Positions 1 through 8,432 of a DNA stretch of 39,809 nt are shown one piece after another. Where the stretch lies: contig NZ_AYWO01000018.1 in assembly GCF_000502955.1 (NCBI RefSeq), positions 1-39,809 on the forward strand. Reading direction: 5' to 3'. Position numbers and translations under genes: made by a program. This DNA comes from Mesorhizobium sp. LNHC252B00. GTDB taxonomy: Bacteria > Pseudomonadota > Alphaproteobacteria > Rhizobiales > Rhizobiaceae. How positions within the stretch are numbered: position 1 is the first letter of the stretch; the number at the start of each line of letters is the position of its first letter. The notes under the pieces are model-generated. The model did no database searches. It was given only the letters and a program-made list of their open reading frames with translations, and had not been told where the DNA came from.

Positions 1-42
1 GCCAGATGGAACAGAGACTTCCTCTTCCAGCTCTTTACTCAT
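1..42 (-). CDS. possible start of a gene running off the window
   Basis: On the minus strand an ATG at 42 opens a frame reading MSKELEEEVSVPSG to the window edge. A purine-rich GGGCAGGG lies about 10 bases upstream. It would follow phoD on the same strand after a 42-bp gap, and a short remnant of the G-rich palindromic repeat (around 55-71) lies in that gap. Only 14 codons are visible, so no product can be named and chance is a real alternative. Confidence 0.2.
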   Translation of the reverse strand, partial: MSKELEEEVSVPSG

Positions 43-84
43 ATGCGATAGCCCTGCCCACAAGGGGGAGGGTGAATAGTGCGT

Positions 85-1659
85 TTATGCCGACCGTACT
101 GGGTCGAGCGTTACCTTGAAGAGTTCGTTGTCGTCGCGGTCCATCAGCCGCACCGTCATCTGCTCGCTGGCGCCTGAAATATCGACCAGCCCGAAGAATT
201 GCAGGCCCGCCGATGGCGGCAGGTTCTGACCCTGTTCGGCAGTCGGCGCCTTGATGAACTTCAGCTCCGGCCCGAATGTCATGTCAAAATCGTTGGGGCC
301 GAACGTGCCGGCGTGGATCGGGCCCGAGACGAATTCCCAGAACGGATTGAAATCCTGGAACTGCGCCTTGTCCGGGTTGTAGTGGTGGGCGGCCGTGTAG
401 TGCACGTCGGCGGTCAGCCAGACTGTGTTGCTGATGCCGGCGTTCTTGATGAAACGCAGCAGGTCGGCGATCTCGAGCTCGCGTCCCTTTGGCAAGCCAT
501 TATCGCCATTGCTGACCGCTTCGGCGCCGACCTTCTTGGTGCCGTCATCCCAGACGACGAGGCCGAGCGGCATGTCGGCGGCGATGATTTTCCAGGTCGC
601 CTTCGAACTCGCCAGCTCGCGCTTCAGCCATTTCGTCTGCTGTTCGCCGAGAATGCGCGATTGCGGGGTCATCTCATCTTGCATGTCCGGACCATTGGGG
701 CCGCGATAGGACCGCATGTCGAGGAAGAACACGTCGAGCAGCGGCCCGTAAGCGATCTTGCGATAGACACGGCCGGGCTCGGAGGGTTCATAGCGGATCG
801 TCGTCATCTCATGGAAGGCGCGCGCCGCGCGGGCCGCCAGCACGTGGATGGATTTCTCCGTATAGCGATTGTCGGCGCTGAGATTCTTCGAATCCGACCA
901 GTTGTTTAGAACTTCGTGGTCGTCCCATTGGTAGAAGGTCGGGCAGATGGCGCTCAACCCGAGCACGTTCCGGTCCATCATGTTGTATTTCCACTGGTCT
1001 CGGTATTCGTCCAGCGTCTCGGCGACCTTGCGCTTGCCGTCGATCAGCACGACGTTCTTCCACTTGCCGCCACCGGGCAGGTCGACCTCGTCCTTCATGG
1101 CGCCGTCGGCATAGATGGTGTCGCCCGAGTGCAGGAAGAAATCGGGCGTATGCCTGCCGATCGTGGCGTAGGTCTTCATGCCGGTCTCGTCGATGCCCCA
1201 GCCCTGGCCGGCCGTGTCGCCCGACCAGGCAAAGCGGATGTCGCGCTTCGAGGCCGGCGCCGTCCTGAAGCGGCCGGTGATAGGCTCCGAAACGGCGTTG
1301 ATGTCGGCGAGATCGGCTGATGTCATGCGGTAGAAGATGTCCTGGTCGGAAGCGAGGTCGGTGAGCAGCCGTTTGACGGTGTAATCGCTGGCCGGCGACG
1401 TATCGAGCGGTGCCAGGCGCGTCGCATTGGCGAAATTCTCCGTCGACGACACCTCGAACATGACGCGCGACGGGCGATCGGTGCGCGTCCAAACCATGCC
1501 GCTGGTGGCGTCGACATCGCCCGACTGGACGCCATGGGTGAAGGCCGGCCGCTGATTGGCGCGCGAATAGTATGGCAGTGCCAGGCTCGAAACGCCGGCC
1601 AGGCCAACGGCGCTGGCGGACGTGACGAAGGCGCGGCGGGTCATCGAAAGCTTGTTCAT
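85..1659 (-). CDS. phoD: alkaline phosphatase D family protein (PhoD-like phosphodiesterase), Tat-exported
   Basis: A 524-residue periplasmic phosphomonoesterase/phosphodiesterase of the PhoD family, expected to use Fe/Ca at a metallophosphoesterase-like centre to release phosphate from organic esters. The N-terminus has a twin-arginine signal (SMTRRAF, residues 5-11, then a small-residue hydrophobic run), so it should be exported folded. The PhoD N-terminal beta domain is seen in SGDVDATSGMVWTR. The phosphatase domain shows RFAWSGDT, FLHSGDTIYADG, QWDDHEVLNNW and WLTADVHYTAAHHY, which carry the family's Asp, Asn and His ligands. The frame stays open 77 codons further upstream, but that part is the palindromic repeat. 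The ATG at 1659 is preceded by AGGAAA at 6 bases and gives a proper Tat leader. No Pho box was identified. Confidence 0.9.
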   Translation of the reverse strand: MNKLSMTRRAFVTSASAVGLAGVSSLALPYYSRANQRPAFTHGVQSGDVDATSGMVWTRTDRPSRVMFEVSSTENFANATRLAPLDTSPASDYTVKRLLTDLASDQDIFYRMTSADLADINAVSEPITGRFRTAPASKRDIRFAWSGDTAGQGWGIDETGMKTYATIGRHTPDFFLHSGDTIYADGAMKDEVDLPGGGKWKNVVLIDGKRKVAETLDEYRDQWKYNMMDRNVLGLSAICPTFYQWDDHEVLNNWSDSKNLSADNRYTEKSIHVLAARAARAFHEMTTIRYEPSEPGRVYRKIAYGPLLDVFFLDMRSYRGPNGPDMQDEMTPQSRILGEQQTKWLKRELASSKATWKIIAADMPLGLVVWDDGTKKVGAEAVSNGDNGLPKGRELEIADLLRFIKNAGISNTVWLTADVHYTAAHHYNPDKAQFQDFNPFWEFVSGPIHAGTFGPNDFDMTFGPELKFIKAPTAEQGQNLPPSAGLQFFGLVDISGASEQMTVRLMDRDDNELFKVTLDPVRSA

Positions 1660-1759
1660 GGCTGTTTCCTGGATGGCTTGAACGGTGCCACCAAGATCCA
1701 GCGTCAATGTTTCAGGCGCATCTCGGGATGATGAAGGTTTGATAACAGTGAACAGGGTG

Positions 1760-1911
1760 ATCTCCCCCCTCGAGGGGGAGATGTCGCCGAAGGCGACAGA
1801 GGGGGTCGCCGCGCATAGAGCGCCGACCTCCATCTGCACCAGGAGGCAGAGCCCGGTCGGACCGACCCCCTCTGGCCGCTTCGCGGCCATCTCCCCCTCA
1901 AGGGGGGAGAT
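1760..1911. repeat. mosaic palindromic repeat, copy 1
   Basis: An outward-facing pair of modules. Each module is a 'ctcccccttgagggggag' hairpin, a variable GC-rich hairpin (gtcgccgaaggcgac on the left, ggccgcttcgcggcc on the right) and an 'agaggg' boundary. The modules are inverted around a central segment containing gcgccgacctcc and a cggtcg/cgac dyad. It fills the gap between phoD and the MFS gene, ending 19 bp beyond the MFS stop. It resembles the RIME-type intergenic mosaic elements of rhizobia. Family naming is from memory; the structure is seen directly. It could act as a bidirectional transcription stop. Confidence 0.85.
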
Positions 1912-1930
1912 TAGCGCTCCGCCGTCGCAG

Positions 1931-3214
1931 CTACGCCGCCTGCGGCTCCGGATCGAAAGCCGGCCGGCTGGTGTTGATCAGCAGCGAGATACACGCCGCG
2001 GCAATCGCCGTCATGCCGGCAATCAGGAAGGCCAGTTCGTAATTGCCTTGCAGCTCGCGCATGGTGCCGCCGAAAGCGGCCGCGGCCGCCGCGCCGATCT
2101 GGTGGCCGGCGACGATCCAACCGAACACGATCGGTCCGCTGCGATCGCCGAACGCCTCGTTGGCGAGCCTCAGCGTCGGCGGCACGGTGGCGATCCAGTC
2201 GAGGCCGTAGAGCACGGCGAAGATGATCAGGCTGGTCGCCGAGAAGCCGGAATAGGGCAGATAGATCAGCGACAGGCCACGAATGCCGTAATAGACGCCA
2301 AGCAGCTTGCGCGGATCGTAGCGGTCGGTAAGCCAGCCCGACAGTGTCGTGCCGATCAGGTCGAAAATGCCCATCATCGACAGCAGGCCGGCGGCCTGAA
2401 CCTCGCCGATGCCCATGTCGCCGCAGAACGCGATCAGATGCGTGCCGACCAGCCCGTTGGTGGTGAAGCCGCAGACGAAGAAGGTGGCGAACAGATACCA
2501 GAACACCCTCGTGCCGGCGGCGCGGCGCAGCGTCGAGAACGTATGCGCGAGGAAATTGCCCTGTGACGCGGGCGGAGCCGGCGGCACGTCGTCGGCCTCG
2601 GCGCCGTAGCGCACCATGCCGATCGAGGCCGGCCGTTCCGGCACCAGCAGCCAGACCAGCGGTATCAGGGCCGCGGTGGCGATCGCCACCGCAACGACGA
2701 CCGGCTGCCAGCCACCCGACTGCGCCAGCGCGGCGATCATCGGCAGGAACACCAGCATGCCAGAGGCGCTTGAGGCCGACATCAGTCCCATGACAAGGCC
2801 GCGATTGGTCTTGAACCAGCGATTGACGATGGTGGCGCCGAGCACGCTAGCGACAGCGCCGGAACCAATGCCCGAGAACACGCCCCAGGTGATGAACAGA
2901 TGCCAGGGCTTGGTCATAAGCAGGCTGAGCGCGGTGGAGCCCGACATCACCATCAGGGAGGCGAGCAGCGTGCGGCGCAGCCCGATGCGCTCCATCAGGG
3001 CCGCGGCAAACGGACCGGTGAGACCGTAAAGCAGGATGCCGACACCAGCGGCCAGCGAGATGACGTCTCGCCGCCAGCCAAAGCTGTTCTCCAGCGGCAG
3101 CATCATGACGGCGGGCGCGGACCGCAGGCCGGCCGCGACCAGCAGGCAGAGAAAGATGATGCCAACCACGACGAAGGCGTAGCGCTGGCCAAAGGGACGT
3201 GATTGAGTTATCAT
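1931..3214 (-). CDS. MFS transporter
   Basis: A 427-residue major facilitator superfamily permease with about twelve hydrophobic helices. The first is at residues 12-30, and the loop between helices 2 and 3 carries the basic cluster of the family (MERIGLRRTLL, with a second copy in the C-half at SGWLTDRYDPRKLL). The type resembles the oxalate/formate and monocarboxylate-like MFS group, but the substrate cannot be read from sequence. The start was placed at ATG 3214 (MITQSRPFGQRYAF) because upstream in-frame codons fall inside the operator. No good ribosome site is visible. It is divergent from a TetR regulator with paired operators between them, so TetR-controlled export or import is likely. 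Confidence 0.85.
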   Translation of the reverse strand: MITQSRPFGQRYAFVVVGIIFLCLLVAAGLRSAPAVMMLPLENSFGWRRDVISLAAGVGILLYGLTGPFAAALMERIGLRRTLLASLMVMSGSTALSLLMTKPWHLFITWGVFSGIGSGAVASVLGATIVNRWFKTNRGLVMGLMSASSASGMLVFLPMIAALAQSGGWQPVVVAVAIATAALIPLVWLLVPERPASIGMVRYGAEADDVPPAPPASQGNFLAHTFSTLRRAAGTRVFWYLFATFFVCGFTTNGLVGTHLIAFCGDMGIGEVQAAGLLSMMGIFDLIGTTLSGWLTDRYDPRKLLGVYYGIRGLSLIYLPYSGFSATSLIIFAVLYGLDWIATVPPTLRLANEAFGDRSGPIVFGWIVAGHQIGAAAAAAFGGTMRELQGNYELAFLIAGMTAIAAACISLLINTSRPAFDPEPQAA

Positions 3215-3268
3215 GTTACTGACCGGTACGTTGCAGGGTGTGAGCAGGTATACGTACCGATCGGTAAC
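3215..3268. promoter_or_regulatory. paired TetR operators in the divergent MFS/tetR promoter region
   Basis: Two 17-bp sites lie in inverted orientation: gttactgaccggtacgt at 3215-3231 and acgtaccgatcggtaac at 3252-3268. Inverted, they agree at 15 of 17 positions. The right site contains the perfect 12-bp palindrome TACCGATCGGTA (3255-3266); the left holds a degenerate version. The left site abuts the MFS start codon and the right one lies about 20 bp upstream of tetR. Binding by the neighbouring TetR protein is inferred from position and symmetry. Confidence 0.75.
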
Positions 3269-3288
3269 ATTGTCAATCGAGTCACACG

Positions 3289-3906
3289 ATGCCAACGGAC
3301 AAAAATATTGATCTGACCATCAGCGACGGTCATGCATCGGCGCCGCCGAAAGCCGCCAAGAAGATTCTCGATGTCGCCTATGATCTGTTCTACCGCCGCG
3401 GTATCAGGGCGATCGGCGTCGACGAGATCGTCAAACGCGCCGGCGTCACCAAGCCGAGCCTCTATCGCAGCTTCCCTTCCAAGGATGAACTGGCCGCATC
3501 TTATCTCAGGCAATACGACCTTGAATACTGGGAGCGTTTCGATGAGGCTGTCGCCGCTCATCCCGGCGACCCGCGCGCGCAGATCAAGGCTTTCCTGACC
3601 CGCATCGGCAAGCGAACGCAAGTGGCTGACTATCGCGGCTGCGGCATGACCAATGCGGCGGTCGAATATCCCGATCACAGCCATCCGGCCCGCGTGGTCA
3701 GCGAGGCCAACAAGCAGGAACTGCGCCGCCGCCTGCGCGCCATGGCGGTTGCGATGGGCGCCCAAGACCCTGACACGCTCGGCGACGGCCTGCTGCTCCT
3801 GATCGAGGGCGCCTATATCAGCGGTCAGTTGTTCGGGCTCGGCGGTCCGGCAAAAGCGGTCGCCCGCAACGCCGATCTGCTGATTGAAGCCAGCTTGAAG
3901 AAATAG
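3289..3906 (+). CDS. TetR/AcrR family transcriptional regulator
   Basis: A 205-residue one-component regulator. After a 20-residue polar leader comes the TetR DNA-binding domain: KKILDVAYDLFYRRGIRAIGV, then the helix-turn-helix VDEIVKRAGVTKPSLYRSF (about residues 45-63), ending in the usual YRSFPSKDEL. The C-terminal helical part (about 80-205) is the ligand and dimerisation domain, with no recognisable ligand signature. It is divergent from the MFS gene with two palindromic sites between them, so it probably represses both. Start at ATG 3289; the ribosome site is weak. Confidence 0.9.
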   Translation: MPTDKNIDLTISDGHASAPPKAAKKILDVAYDLFYRRGIRAIGVDEIVKRAGVTKPSLYRSFPSKDELAASYLRQYDLEYWERFDEAVAAHPGDPRAQIKAFLTRIGKRTQVADYRGCGMTNAAVEYPDHSHPARVVSEANKQELRRRLRAMAVAMGAQDPDTLGDGLLLLIEGAYISGQLFGLGGPAKAVARNADLLIEASLKK

Positions 3907-3949
3907 CATTTGGCGCTACGCTGCGATGGCCTGCAACGGAGTGTCCGCG

Positions 3950-4543
3950 ATGCGCAGCCTGCTGATTCTGCTCACTCTCGCGGGCTTCTGCCAGGCCGCA
4001 CACGCCGACGGCATTGCAAGCGCCTACACCGATCTCGACTCGAAGAAGGACTGCGTGACTTACGCGCAGGCCGAGGAAGGCGACGGCGACTGGGCCGACC
4101 TCGCCTGTTCGGGCTACCGCGGCTATCCTGTGCTGATTGCCTATGACGATGCTCGTGAATCGCTGTTCTACGGTTTTCCGCCCGGTGGCGACATGACGAC
4201 CGTCTGGGAGAGCTTTTCCGGTTTCAATTCATCCGGAGCCAAGATCGAATGGCGCGTCGAGACCAAGGGCGAGACCGCAGTGCCCTTTGCCGTCATCCAT
4301 CGCCGCACGATCAGCAACCCGGATGACGAAAAAAAGTCGACCGAAGTGTTGCTCGTCGCCAAAGTCGGCCAGATGGAGGCCCGCGACGGCTGCACGATCG
4401 GCCTGGTGCTGGCCACCGGCAACCCCGCCGCCAACGATCAGGCGCGCAAGCTTGCCGACGACAAGGCGCGAACCTTCGCCTGCGGCAAGGACAGGCACAC
4501 CGTCATCGGCAACGTGCCGGCTTTCGGCCGGGTCGACAACTGA
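3950..4543 (+). CDS. secreted hypothetical protein
   Basis: A 197-residue protein of unknown function. It has a clear Sec signal (MRSLLILLTLAGFCQAAHADG, cleavage expected after AHA at about residue 20), so the mature part should be periplasmic. The mature chain holds several cysteines (DCVTYAQ, LACSGY, RDGCTIG, FACGKD), suggesting disulfides. No domain is recognised. The ATG at 3950 was preferred over an ATG at 3926 because GGAG lies 9 bases upstream and the signal peptide starts there. It stands alone, 43 bp after tetR, and converges on ppa across a palindromic repeat element. Confidence 0.75.
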   Translation: MRSLLILLTLAGFCQAAHADGIASAYTDLDSKKDCVTYAQAEEGDGDWADLACSGYRGYPVLIAYDDARESLFYGFPPGGDMTTVWESFSGFNSSGAKIEWRVETKGETAVPFAVIHRRTISNPDDEKKSTEVLLVAKVGQMEARDGCTIGLVLATGNPAANDQARKLADDKARTFACGKDRHTVIGNVPAFGRVDN

Positions 4544-4573
4544 CACGGTGGGAATTGGCCATCGCGCCCGTAG

Positions 4574-4692
4574 CTTCGTCATCCACGGGCGGGGCAAGGA
4601 GCGCAACGACACGATCCGCGGAATCTGTTCCGCCGCGAAGTTCGGCTAGCTTCACGGCATCGATCCTCGGGCCAAGCCCGAGGATGACGAAG
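4574..4692. repeat. composite inverted-repeat element between convergent genes
   Basis: A 119-bp segment bounded by perfect 11-bp inverted ends, cttcgtcatcc (4574-4584) and ggatgacgaag (4682-4692). At its right end is a 10-bp perfect stem with a 3-base loop, atcctcgggc...gcccgaggat (4663-4685). It lies between the secreted-protein gene and the 3' end of ppa. It resembles dispersed REP-like repeats of rhizobia and could terminate ppa transcription, although neither strand shows a T-run. Confidence 0.65.
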
Positions 4693-4697
4693 CGCGG

Positions 4698-5231
4698 TTA
4701 CTTGCTCGCCTTGGCCCGCTCGATCGCGTCGACGATCATCTTCCTGGCATATTTGGAATCGTGCCAGCCTTCGATCTTGACCCATTTGCCGGGCTCGAGA
4801 TCCTTGTAGTGCTCGAAGAAGTGCTGCACCTGCTGGCGGGTGATGTCGGGCAGCTGGGTGTATTCGGTGACGTTCTCGTAACGCAGCGTCAGCTTCGGTG
4901 ACGGCACGGCGATGATCTTCTCGTCCTGGCCGGCATTGTCTTCCATGATCAGCACGCCGATTGGCCGCACGTTGATGACGCAGCCCGGCACCAGCGCGCG
5001 CGTGTTGCAGACCAGCACGTCGATCGGATCGCCGTCGCCCGACAGCGTGTGCGGCACGAAGCCGTAATTGCCGGGGTAGCGCATCGAGGTGTGCAGGAAG
5101 CGGTCGACGAACAGCGTGCCGGCCTCCTTGTCCATCTCATACTTGATCGGCTCGCCGCCGATCGGCACCTCGATGATGACGTTGACGTCCTCAGGCGGAT
5201 TCTTTCCACTGGCGATGGCTTCTATGCGCAT
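4698..5231 (-). CDS. ppa: inorganic pyrophosphatase (family I)
   Basis: A 177-residue cytosolic soluble pyrophosphatase that hydrolyses PPi to phosphate with Mg2+, pulling biosynthetic reactions forward. The family I signature DGDPID is at residues 66-71. Other active-site segments are [12 protein letters not shown] (21-32), [13 protein letters not shown] (50-62), [18 protein letters not shown] with the metal-binding Asp pair, and [12 protein letters not shown] near the C-terminus. Length matches the bacterial hexameric class. The ATG at 5231 ([16 protein letters not shown]) is the conserved start; GAGAGGGA lies about 8-12 bases upstream. It is monocistronic and converges on the preceding secreted-protein gene. 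Confidence 0.97.
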   Translation of the reverse strand: MRIEAIASGKNPPEDVNVIIEVPIGGEPIKYEMDKEAGTLFVDRFLHTSMRYPGNYGFVPHTLSGDGDPIDVLVCNTRALVPGCVINVRPIGVLIMEDNAGQDEKIIAVPSPKLTLRYENVTEYTQLPDITRQQVQHFFEHYKDLEPGKWVKIEGWHDSKYARKMIVDAIERAKASK

Positions 5232-5346
5232 GGCTTTGTCCCTCTCTCGATAAAAGATCGATAGCGGGCGGCGCGCCATGGTGCAATGCGGCGAATGGTG
5301 CCTAGGATCCGATCGGAACACGCGGACGGCCGGAAAGGCCGAGGTG

Positions 5347-5853
5347 TCATTCCCAGACGAAAGCGACCTTCTTCAGCGCCTTCTGCTCGAAGATCTCGAC
5401 GCCTTCGGCGACATCGCGTCCGCCGGCGCTGGCATAGAAGGCGAGCGCGTTCTGGTTGTCTTCCAACGCCCAAACCACCATGCCTTTCAGCCCGTGATCG
5501 GCCAGACGGGCCCTGGCTGCCGCGAACAGGCGACTGCCGAGCCCGATGCCCTGATATTCCGGGCGCAGGTACAATTCGTAGATTTCGCCTTGCTGCTTGA
5601 GCTCTCGGGCGCGGTTCTTGCCGATCGTCGCATAGCCGGCGACCTTGCCGCCGATCTCCACGACCAGAACTGTGGCGGCGCGGCGAATCGCATTCGCCCA
5701 CCAGTCGGCGCCGCGTCGGTTGATCATCGATGTCAGGGTGCGGTGCGGAATAATGCCGGAATAGGCGCCGCGCCAAGCCTCCAGATGCACCTCGGCGATG
5801 GCACTGGCATCGCGCGGGTCGGCCTTCCTGATGTCGATCGTCAGCGTATTCAT
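5347..5853 (-). CDS. GNAT family N-acetyltransferase
   Basis: A 168-residue acetyl-CoA-dependent acyltransferase. The GNAT core is seen as [16 protein letters not shown] (first strand and helix), the central strand VAGYATIG, and motif [18 protein letters not shown] (about residues 92-109), whose Q-x-x-G-x-G loop binds the acetyl-CoA pyrophosphate. Motif B-like [11 protein letters not shown] follows. The acceptor is unknown. It lies upstream of ppa on the same strand, but a 115-bp gap suggests separate transcription. Confidence 0.88.
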   Translation of the reverse strand: MNTLTIDIRKADPRDASAIAEVHLEAWRGAYSGIIPHRTLTSMINRRGADWWANAIRRAATVLVVEIGGKVAGYATIGKNRARELKQQGEIYELYLRPEYQGIGLGSRLFAAARARLADHGLKGMVVWALEDNQNALAFYASAGGRDVAEGVEIFEQKALKKVAFVWE

Positions 5854-5968
5854 GATTTGTTAACCATAAACCCGCATCGCCCGATTGCAAGAGTCCGGGC
5901 GGCCCGCCGCCGGCTTTCTCACAAGCGATCATCGCCTGGTGAGGCCTTCAATGTCTCTGTGGAAAGGC

Positions 5969-6619
5969 TCAAATTTCTACGAGGTGATCGTCCAACTCGT
6001 TGCTGTCGCCCAATGTGACCGGGAAATGCTCGACCAGAACCGCCCCCACCAGTTCGATGGCATTGATGAAGCCGTCGGCGAGCCGGTCGTCGCCGGCATG
6101 CGCGGTAAGGTCGCGCACGACACCATCCCAGACATGCTGGCCGACCTTGGCATCGATGCCCGAATCGGCGACCACTTCGGCGTAGCGTTCGGCGATCGAG
6201 ACGAAGACCAGCACCCCGGTGCGCGCCGTGGTGCGGTGGACGTTGCGGGCGAGGAACTGCTTGACCGCATTGGCGTGCGCGGCCTGGTAGCGCAGCCGTC
6301 TCGGCACCAGATGGATGCGCAGGCCGGGCATCGCCCACAACATGGCCAGCAAGCTGGCAAGCGCCAGAAGCTGGGCAAGGACAAAATGCGGCAGCCGGAT
6401 CGACAGCCACCAGGCTTCCAGCCCATAGCCGACGGCCAGACTGACGATCAGCAAGCATACTGTCGCCATGAAGGCAGCCGGGAAGAAATACCCATCGCTG
6501 GCGTGCGCCACCACGCAGTAGATTTCGCCGTCGGTCTTCTCCTCGGCGGCGCGGATCGCGGTTGCGATGCGCTCATGATCCTGCGGGCTGATTGGTCGTG
6601 TCGCCATGATCTGTCTCAC
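5969..6619 (-). CDS. TPM-domain membrane protein
   Basis: A 216-residue protein with an N-terminal segment (AEEKTDGEIYCVVAHASDGY), two hydrophobic helices (about residues 48-68 and 80-98), then a C-terminal TPM domain (TLP18.3/Psb32/MOLO-1 family) with TGVLVFVSIAERYAEVVAD. It is a small companion of the longer TPM protein upstream. Its GTG start at 6619 overlaps that gene's stop by four bases (GTGA) and GGAAG lies just upstream, so coupled translation is likely. An ATG at 6607 is the alternative start. Role unknown; LemA-TPM clusters are associated with cell-envelope functions. Confidence 0.85.
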   Translation of the reverse strand: MRQIMATRPISPQDHERIATAIRAAEEKTDGEIYCVVAHASDGYFFPAAFMATVCLLIVSLAVGYGLEAWWLSIRLPHFVLAQLLALASLLAMLWAMPGLRIHLVPRRLRYQAAHANAVKQFLARNVHRTTARTGVLVFVSIAERYAEVVADSGIDAKVGQHVWDGVVRDLTAHAGDDRLADGFINAIELVGAVLVEHFPVTLGDSNELDDHLVEI

Positions 6620-7455
6620 CAGCTTCCTGAAGAACCGCCCCCACCGGATGAGCCACCGCCGCCGGAAAACCCGCCGCCGCCCGAGGACCAGCCACCGCCG
6701 GAACCTCCCGACGACCAGCCGCCACCGGAGGACCGCCGGTGTGGCTCGAAAGTCATGCCGAGCCAGCGATAGCGGCCGGGCCCAAGCTTCTGGCCGAAGA
6801 TCGGCGGCAGGATCGAAGCCGCGATGCTGCCGAAGAAGATGATCGCCCAGATGCTGATGAAGACGCCGAAGAACAGGTCATCGGAATTGAAGGGCGCCTG
6901 CTGGTTGCGCTTGCCCCGCGCTTCCAGTTCTTCCGGATTACCTTCCAGCACCATGATCATGTCGTCGACGGCCTTTTCTATGCCGCCGGAGAAATCGCCG
7001 GCGCGAAAGGCCGGCACCATGTCGTTTTCGATGATCAGCTTCGTATGCAGGTCCGTCAGGGTACCTTCCAGCCCGTAGCCGACCTCGATGCGCATCTTGC
7101 GGTCGTTCTTCGCCACCAGCAAAAGGACGCCATTGTTTTCCTTCGCCTGGCCGAGTTTCCAGAAGCGAAACAGCCGGTTGGCGTAGGGTTCGATCTCTTC
7201 GCCATCGAGGCTGGGAATCGTCGCGACGACGATCTGATCCGAGCCTTTCGTCTCGAAATCGGCAAGCTTCTGCGTCAGCGCCGCCTTCGTCGCCGTATCG
7301 ATGATGCCGGCATTGTCGACGACACGGCCGGTCAGGGCTGGAAGTTCGGCGGCGAAAGCGGTGAAAGGGAGGAAGAAGAGGCTGGCAAGAAGGCTAAGAA
7401 AGGAAAGGTAGGTGTTCCGCGGCGCCCTCTGTCCTGCCGGACATCTCCCCCTCAA
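6616..7455 (-). CDS. TPM-domain protein, YgcG family, with glycine-rich tail
   Basis: A membrane-anchored TPM-domain protein of about 280 residues. Segments in order: a hydrophobic leader (TYLSFLSLLASLFFLPFTAFA), a TPM domain (LTGRVVDNAGIID to FRAGDFSGGIEKAVDDM), a hydrophobic helix near WAIIFFGSIAASILPP, and a C-terminal Gly/Ser/Trp-rich low-complexity tail. The beginning is unusual. No ATG precedes the leader, and the upstream frame is palindromic repeat copy 2. The nearest start that keeps the leader is TTG 7455 inside the repeat; a GTG at 7584 is another. The true start is unproven. It sits between lemA and the short TPM gene, probably one operon. Confidence 0.8.
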   Translation of the reverse strand: MRGRCPAGQRAPRNTYLSFLSLLASLFFLPFTAFAAELPALTGRVVDNAGIIDTATKAALTQKLADFETKGSDQIVVATIPSLDGEEIEPYANRLFRFWKLGQAKENNGVLLLVAKNDRKMRIEVGYGLEGTLTDLHTKLIIENDMVPAFRAGDFSGGIEKAVDDMIMVLEGNPEELEARGKRNQQAPFNSDDLFFGVFISIWAIIFFGSIAASILPPIFGQKLGPGRYRWLGMTFEPHRRSSGGGWSSGGSGGGWSSGGGGFSGGGGSSGGGGSSGSW

Positions 7456-7577
7456 GGGGGGAGATTGGACGCCACACCGGCCTTCCCCAATCACCGACGC
7501 AGAAGGATGAGCAATGCGCTCGAAACTGCCAATCTCCCCCCTTGAGGGGGAGATGTCCGGCAGCACAGAGGGGGGTG
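7425..7577. repeat. mosaic palindromic repeat, copy 2 (inside-out arrangement)
   Basis: The same two modules as copy 1 but reversed in order. 'ccctctg' boundaries and the variable stems (gtcctgccggac on the left, gtccggcagcac on the right) are on the outside, and the two C-run/G-run hairpins (7443-7465 and 7531-7554) face inward across about 65 bp. It lies between lemA and the YgcG-type gene and overlaps the 5' end of the latter's reading frame. Confidence 0.8.
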
Positions 7578-7632
7578 TTTGCACGCCAGCAGTCCGTGAT
7601 TTCGCGAGATTTATTCCGATGACAGTCGACGA

Positions 7633-8271
7633 TCACCCGCCCTGCTTCGTGCCGAAATCGACCTTCGGCGTCTGTAGCTTGTCGTCTTCGATGGTGAAAT
7701 TGGCGAAGGGCTGGTTGCTGCGGAACCAGAACGTCGCCCAAAGCACCGAGGGGAAGGTCCTCAGCGTCAGATTGTATTCCTTCACCGCCAGGATGTAGTC
7801 GCGCCGCGCCACCGCGATACGGTTTTCGGTGCCTTCGAGCTGCGCCTGCAGCGCCAGGAAATTCTGGTTGGCCTTGAGGTCGGGATAGTTCTCGACCACG
7901 GCCAAGAGCCGCGACAGTGCGCTGGTCAGGCCGGCCTGGCTGTCCTGGAACTTCTTGAACGCTTCAGGATTGTTCAACGTTTCCGGCGTCACCGTGATCT
8001 GGGTGGCCTTGGCGCGCGCTTCGACGACCGCATCGAGCGTGTCCTTTTCGTGAGAGGCATAGCCCTTGACCGTCTCGACCAGATTGGGGATGAGGTCGGC
8101 GCGGCGTTGATACTGGTTCAGCACCTCGCTCCATGCCGCCTTGGCGTTTTCCTCTGCCGTCGGGATGGTGTTGTATCCGCAGCCGGCAAGCAGCGGCAGC
8201 ACGATCGCCATTACCAGGAAGGCAGGCAGCGTGCGTGACATGGACGGCTGGGCAATGCGCTGGGCAAACAT
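7633..8271 (-). CDS. lemA: LemA family lipoprotein
   Basis: A 212-residue LemA-family protein. The N-terminus has a lipobox, LLAGC, with the lipidated Cys at residue 31, followed by GYNTIPTAEENAKAAWSEVLNQYQRRADLIPNLVETVKGYA, a hallmark of the family's alpha-helical core. The C-terminus PSVLWATFWFRSNQPFA is also typical. The start at ATG 8271 is supported by GAGGGA about 10 bases upstream; an internal ATG (8241) has no ribosome site. It leads the lemA-TPM-TPM cluster, with repeat copy 2 between it and the next gene. The biochemical role of LemA is not established. Confidence 0.92.
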   Translation of the reverse strand: MFAQRIAQPSMSRTLPAFLVMAIVLPLLAGCGYNTIPTAEENAKAAWSEVLNQYQRRADLIPNLVETVKGYASHEKDTLDAVVEARAKATQITVTPETLNNPEAFKKFQDSQAGLTSALSRLLAVVENYPDLKANQNFLALQAQLEGTENRIAVARRDYILAVKEYNLTLRTFPSVLWATFWFRSNQPFANFTIEDDKLQTPKVDFGTKQGG

Positions 8272-8432
8272 GAAGAGGTCCCTCGGTAGAAGTTGCGTGC
8301 GAAGCATTACCACAATCGGCACGCAAGAAAATGACCTCGACGGGCACGGTTATCGACACGTTACCTTCAGCCGCAAGGCCCTGTAATTGGCAAGGCGAAC
8401 GCGGTAAGGTCCTGTCGAAACAGGACATCACC

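Noticed and set aside
1660..1890. N-terminal extension of the phoD frame
   Set aside because: It translates palindromic repeat copy 1; the ATG at 1659 has a ribosome site and a Tat signal.
1685..2566. Plus-strand open frame of 293 codons across repeat copy 1 and the MFS gene
   Set aside because: It is antisense to the MFS gene and starts in the repeat; composition (His/Gln/Arg rich) is typical of a high-GC shadow frame.
5885..6772. Plus-strand frame ending in a Pro-rich tail
   Set aside because: Antisense of the two TPM genes; the Pro-rich tail is the complement of the glycine-rich repeat.
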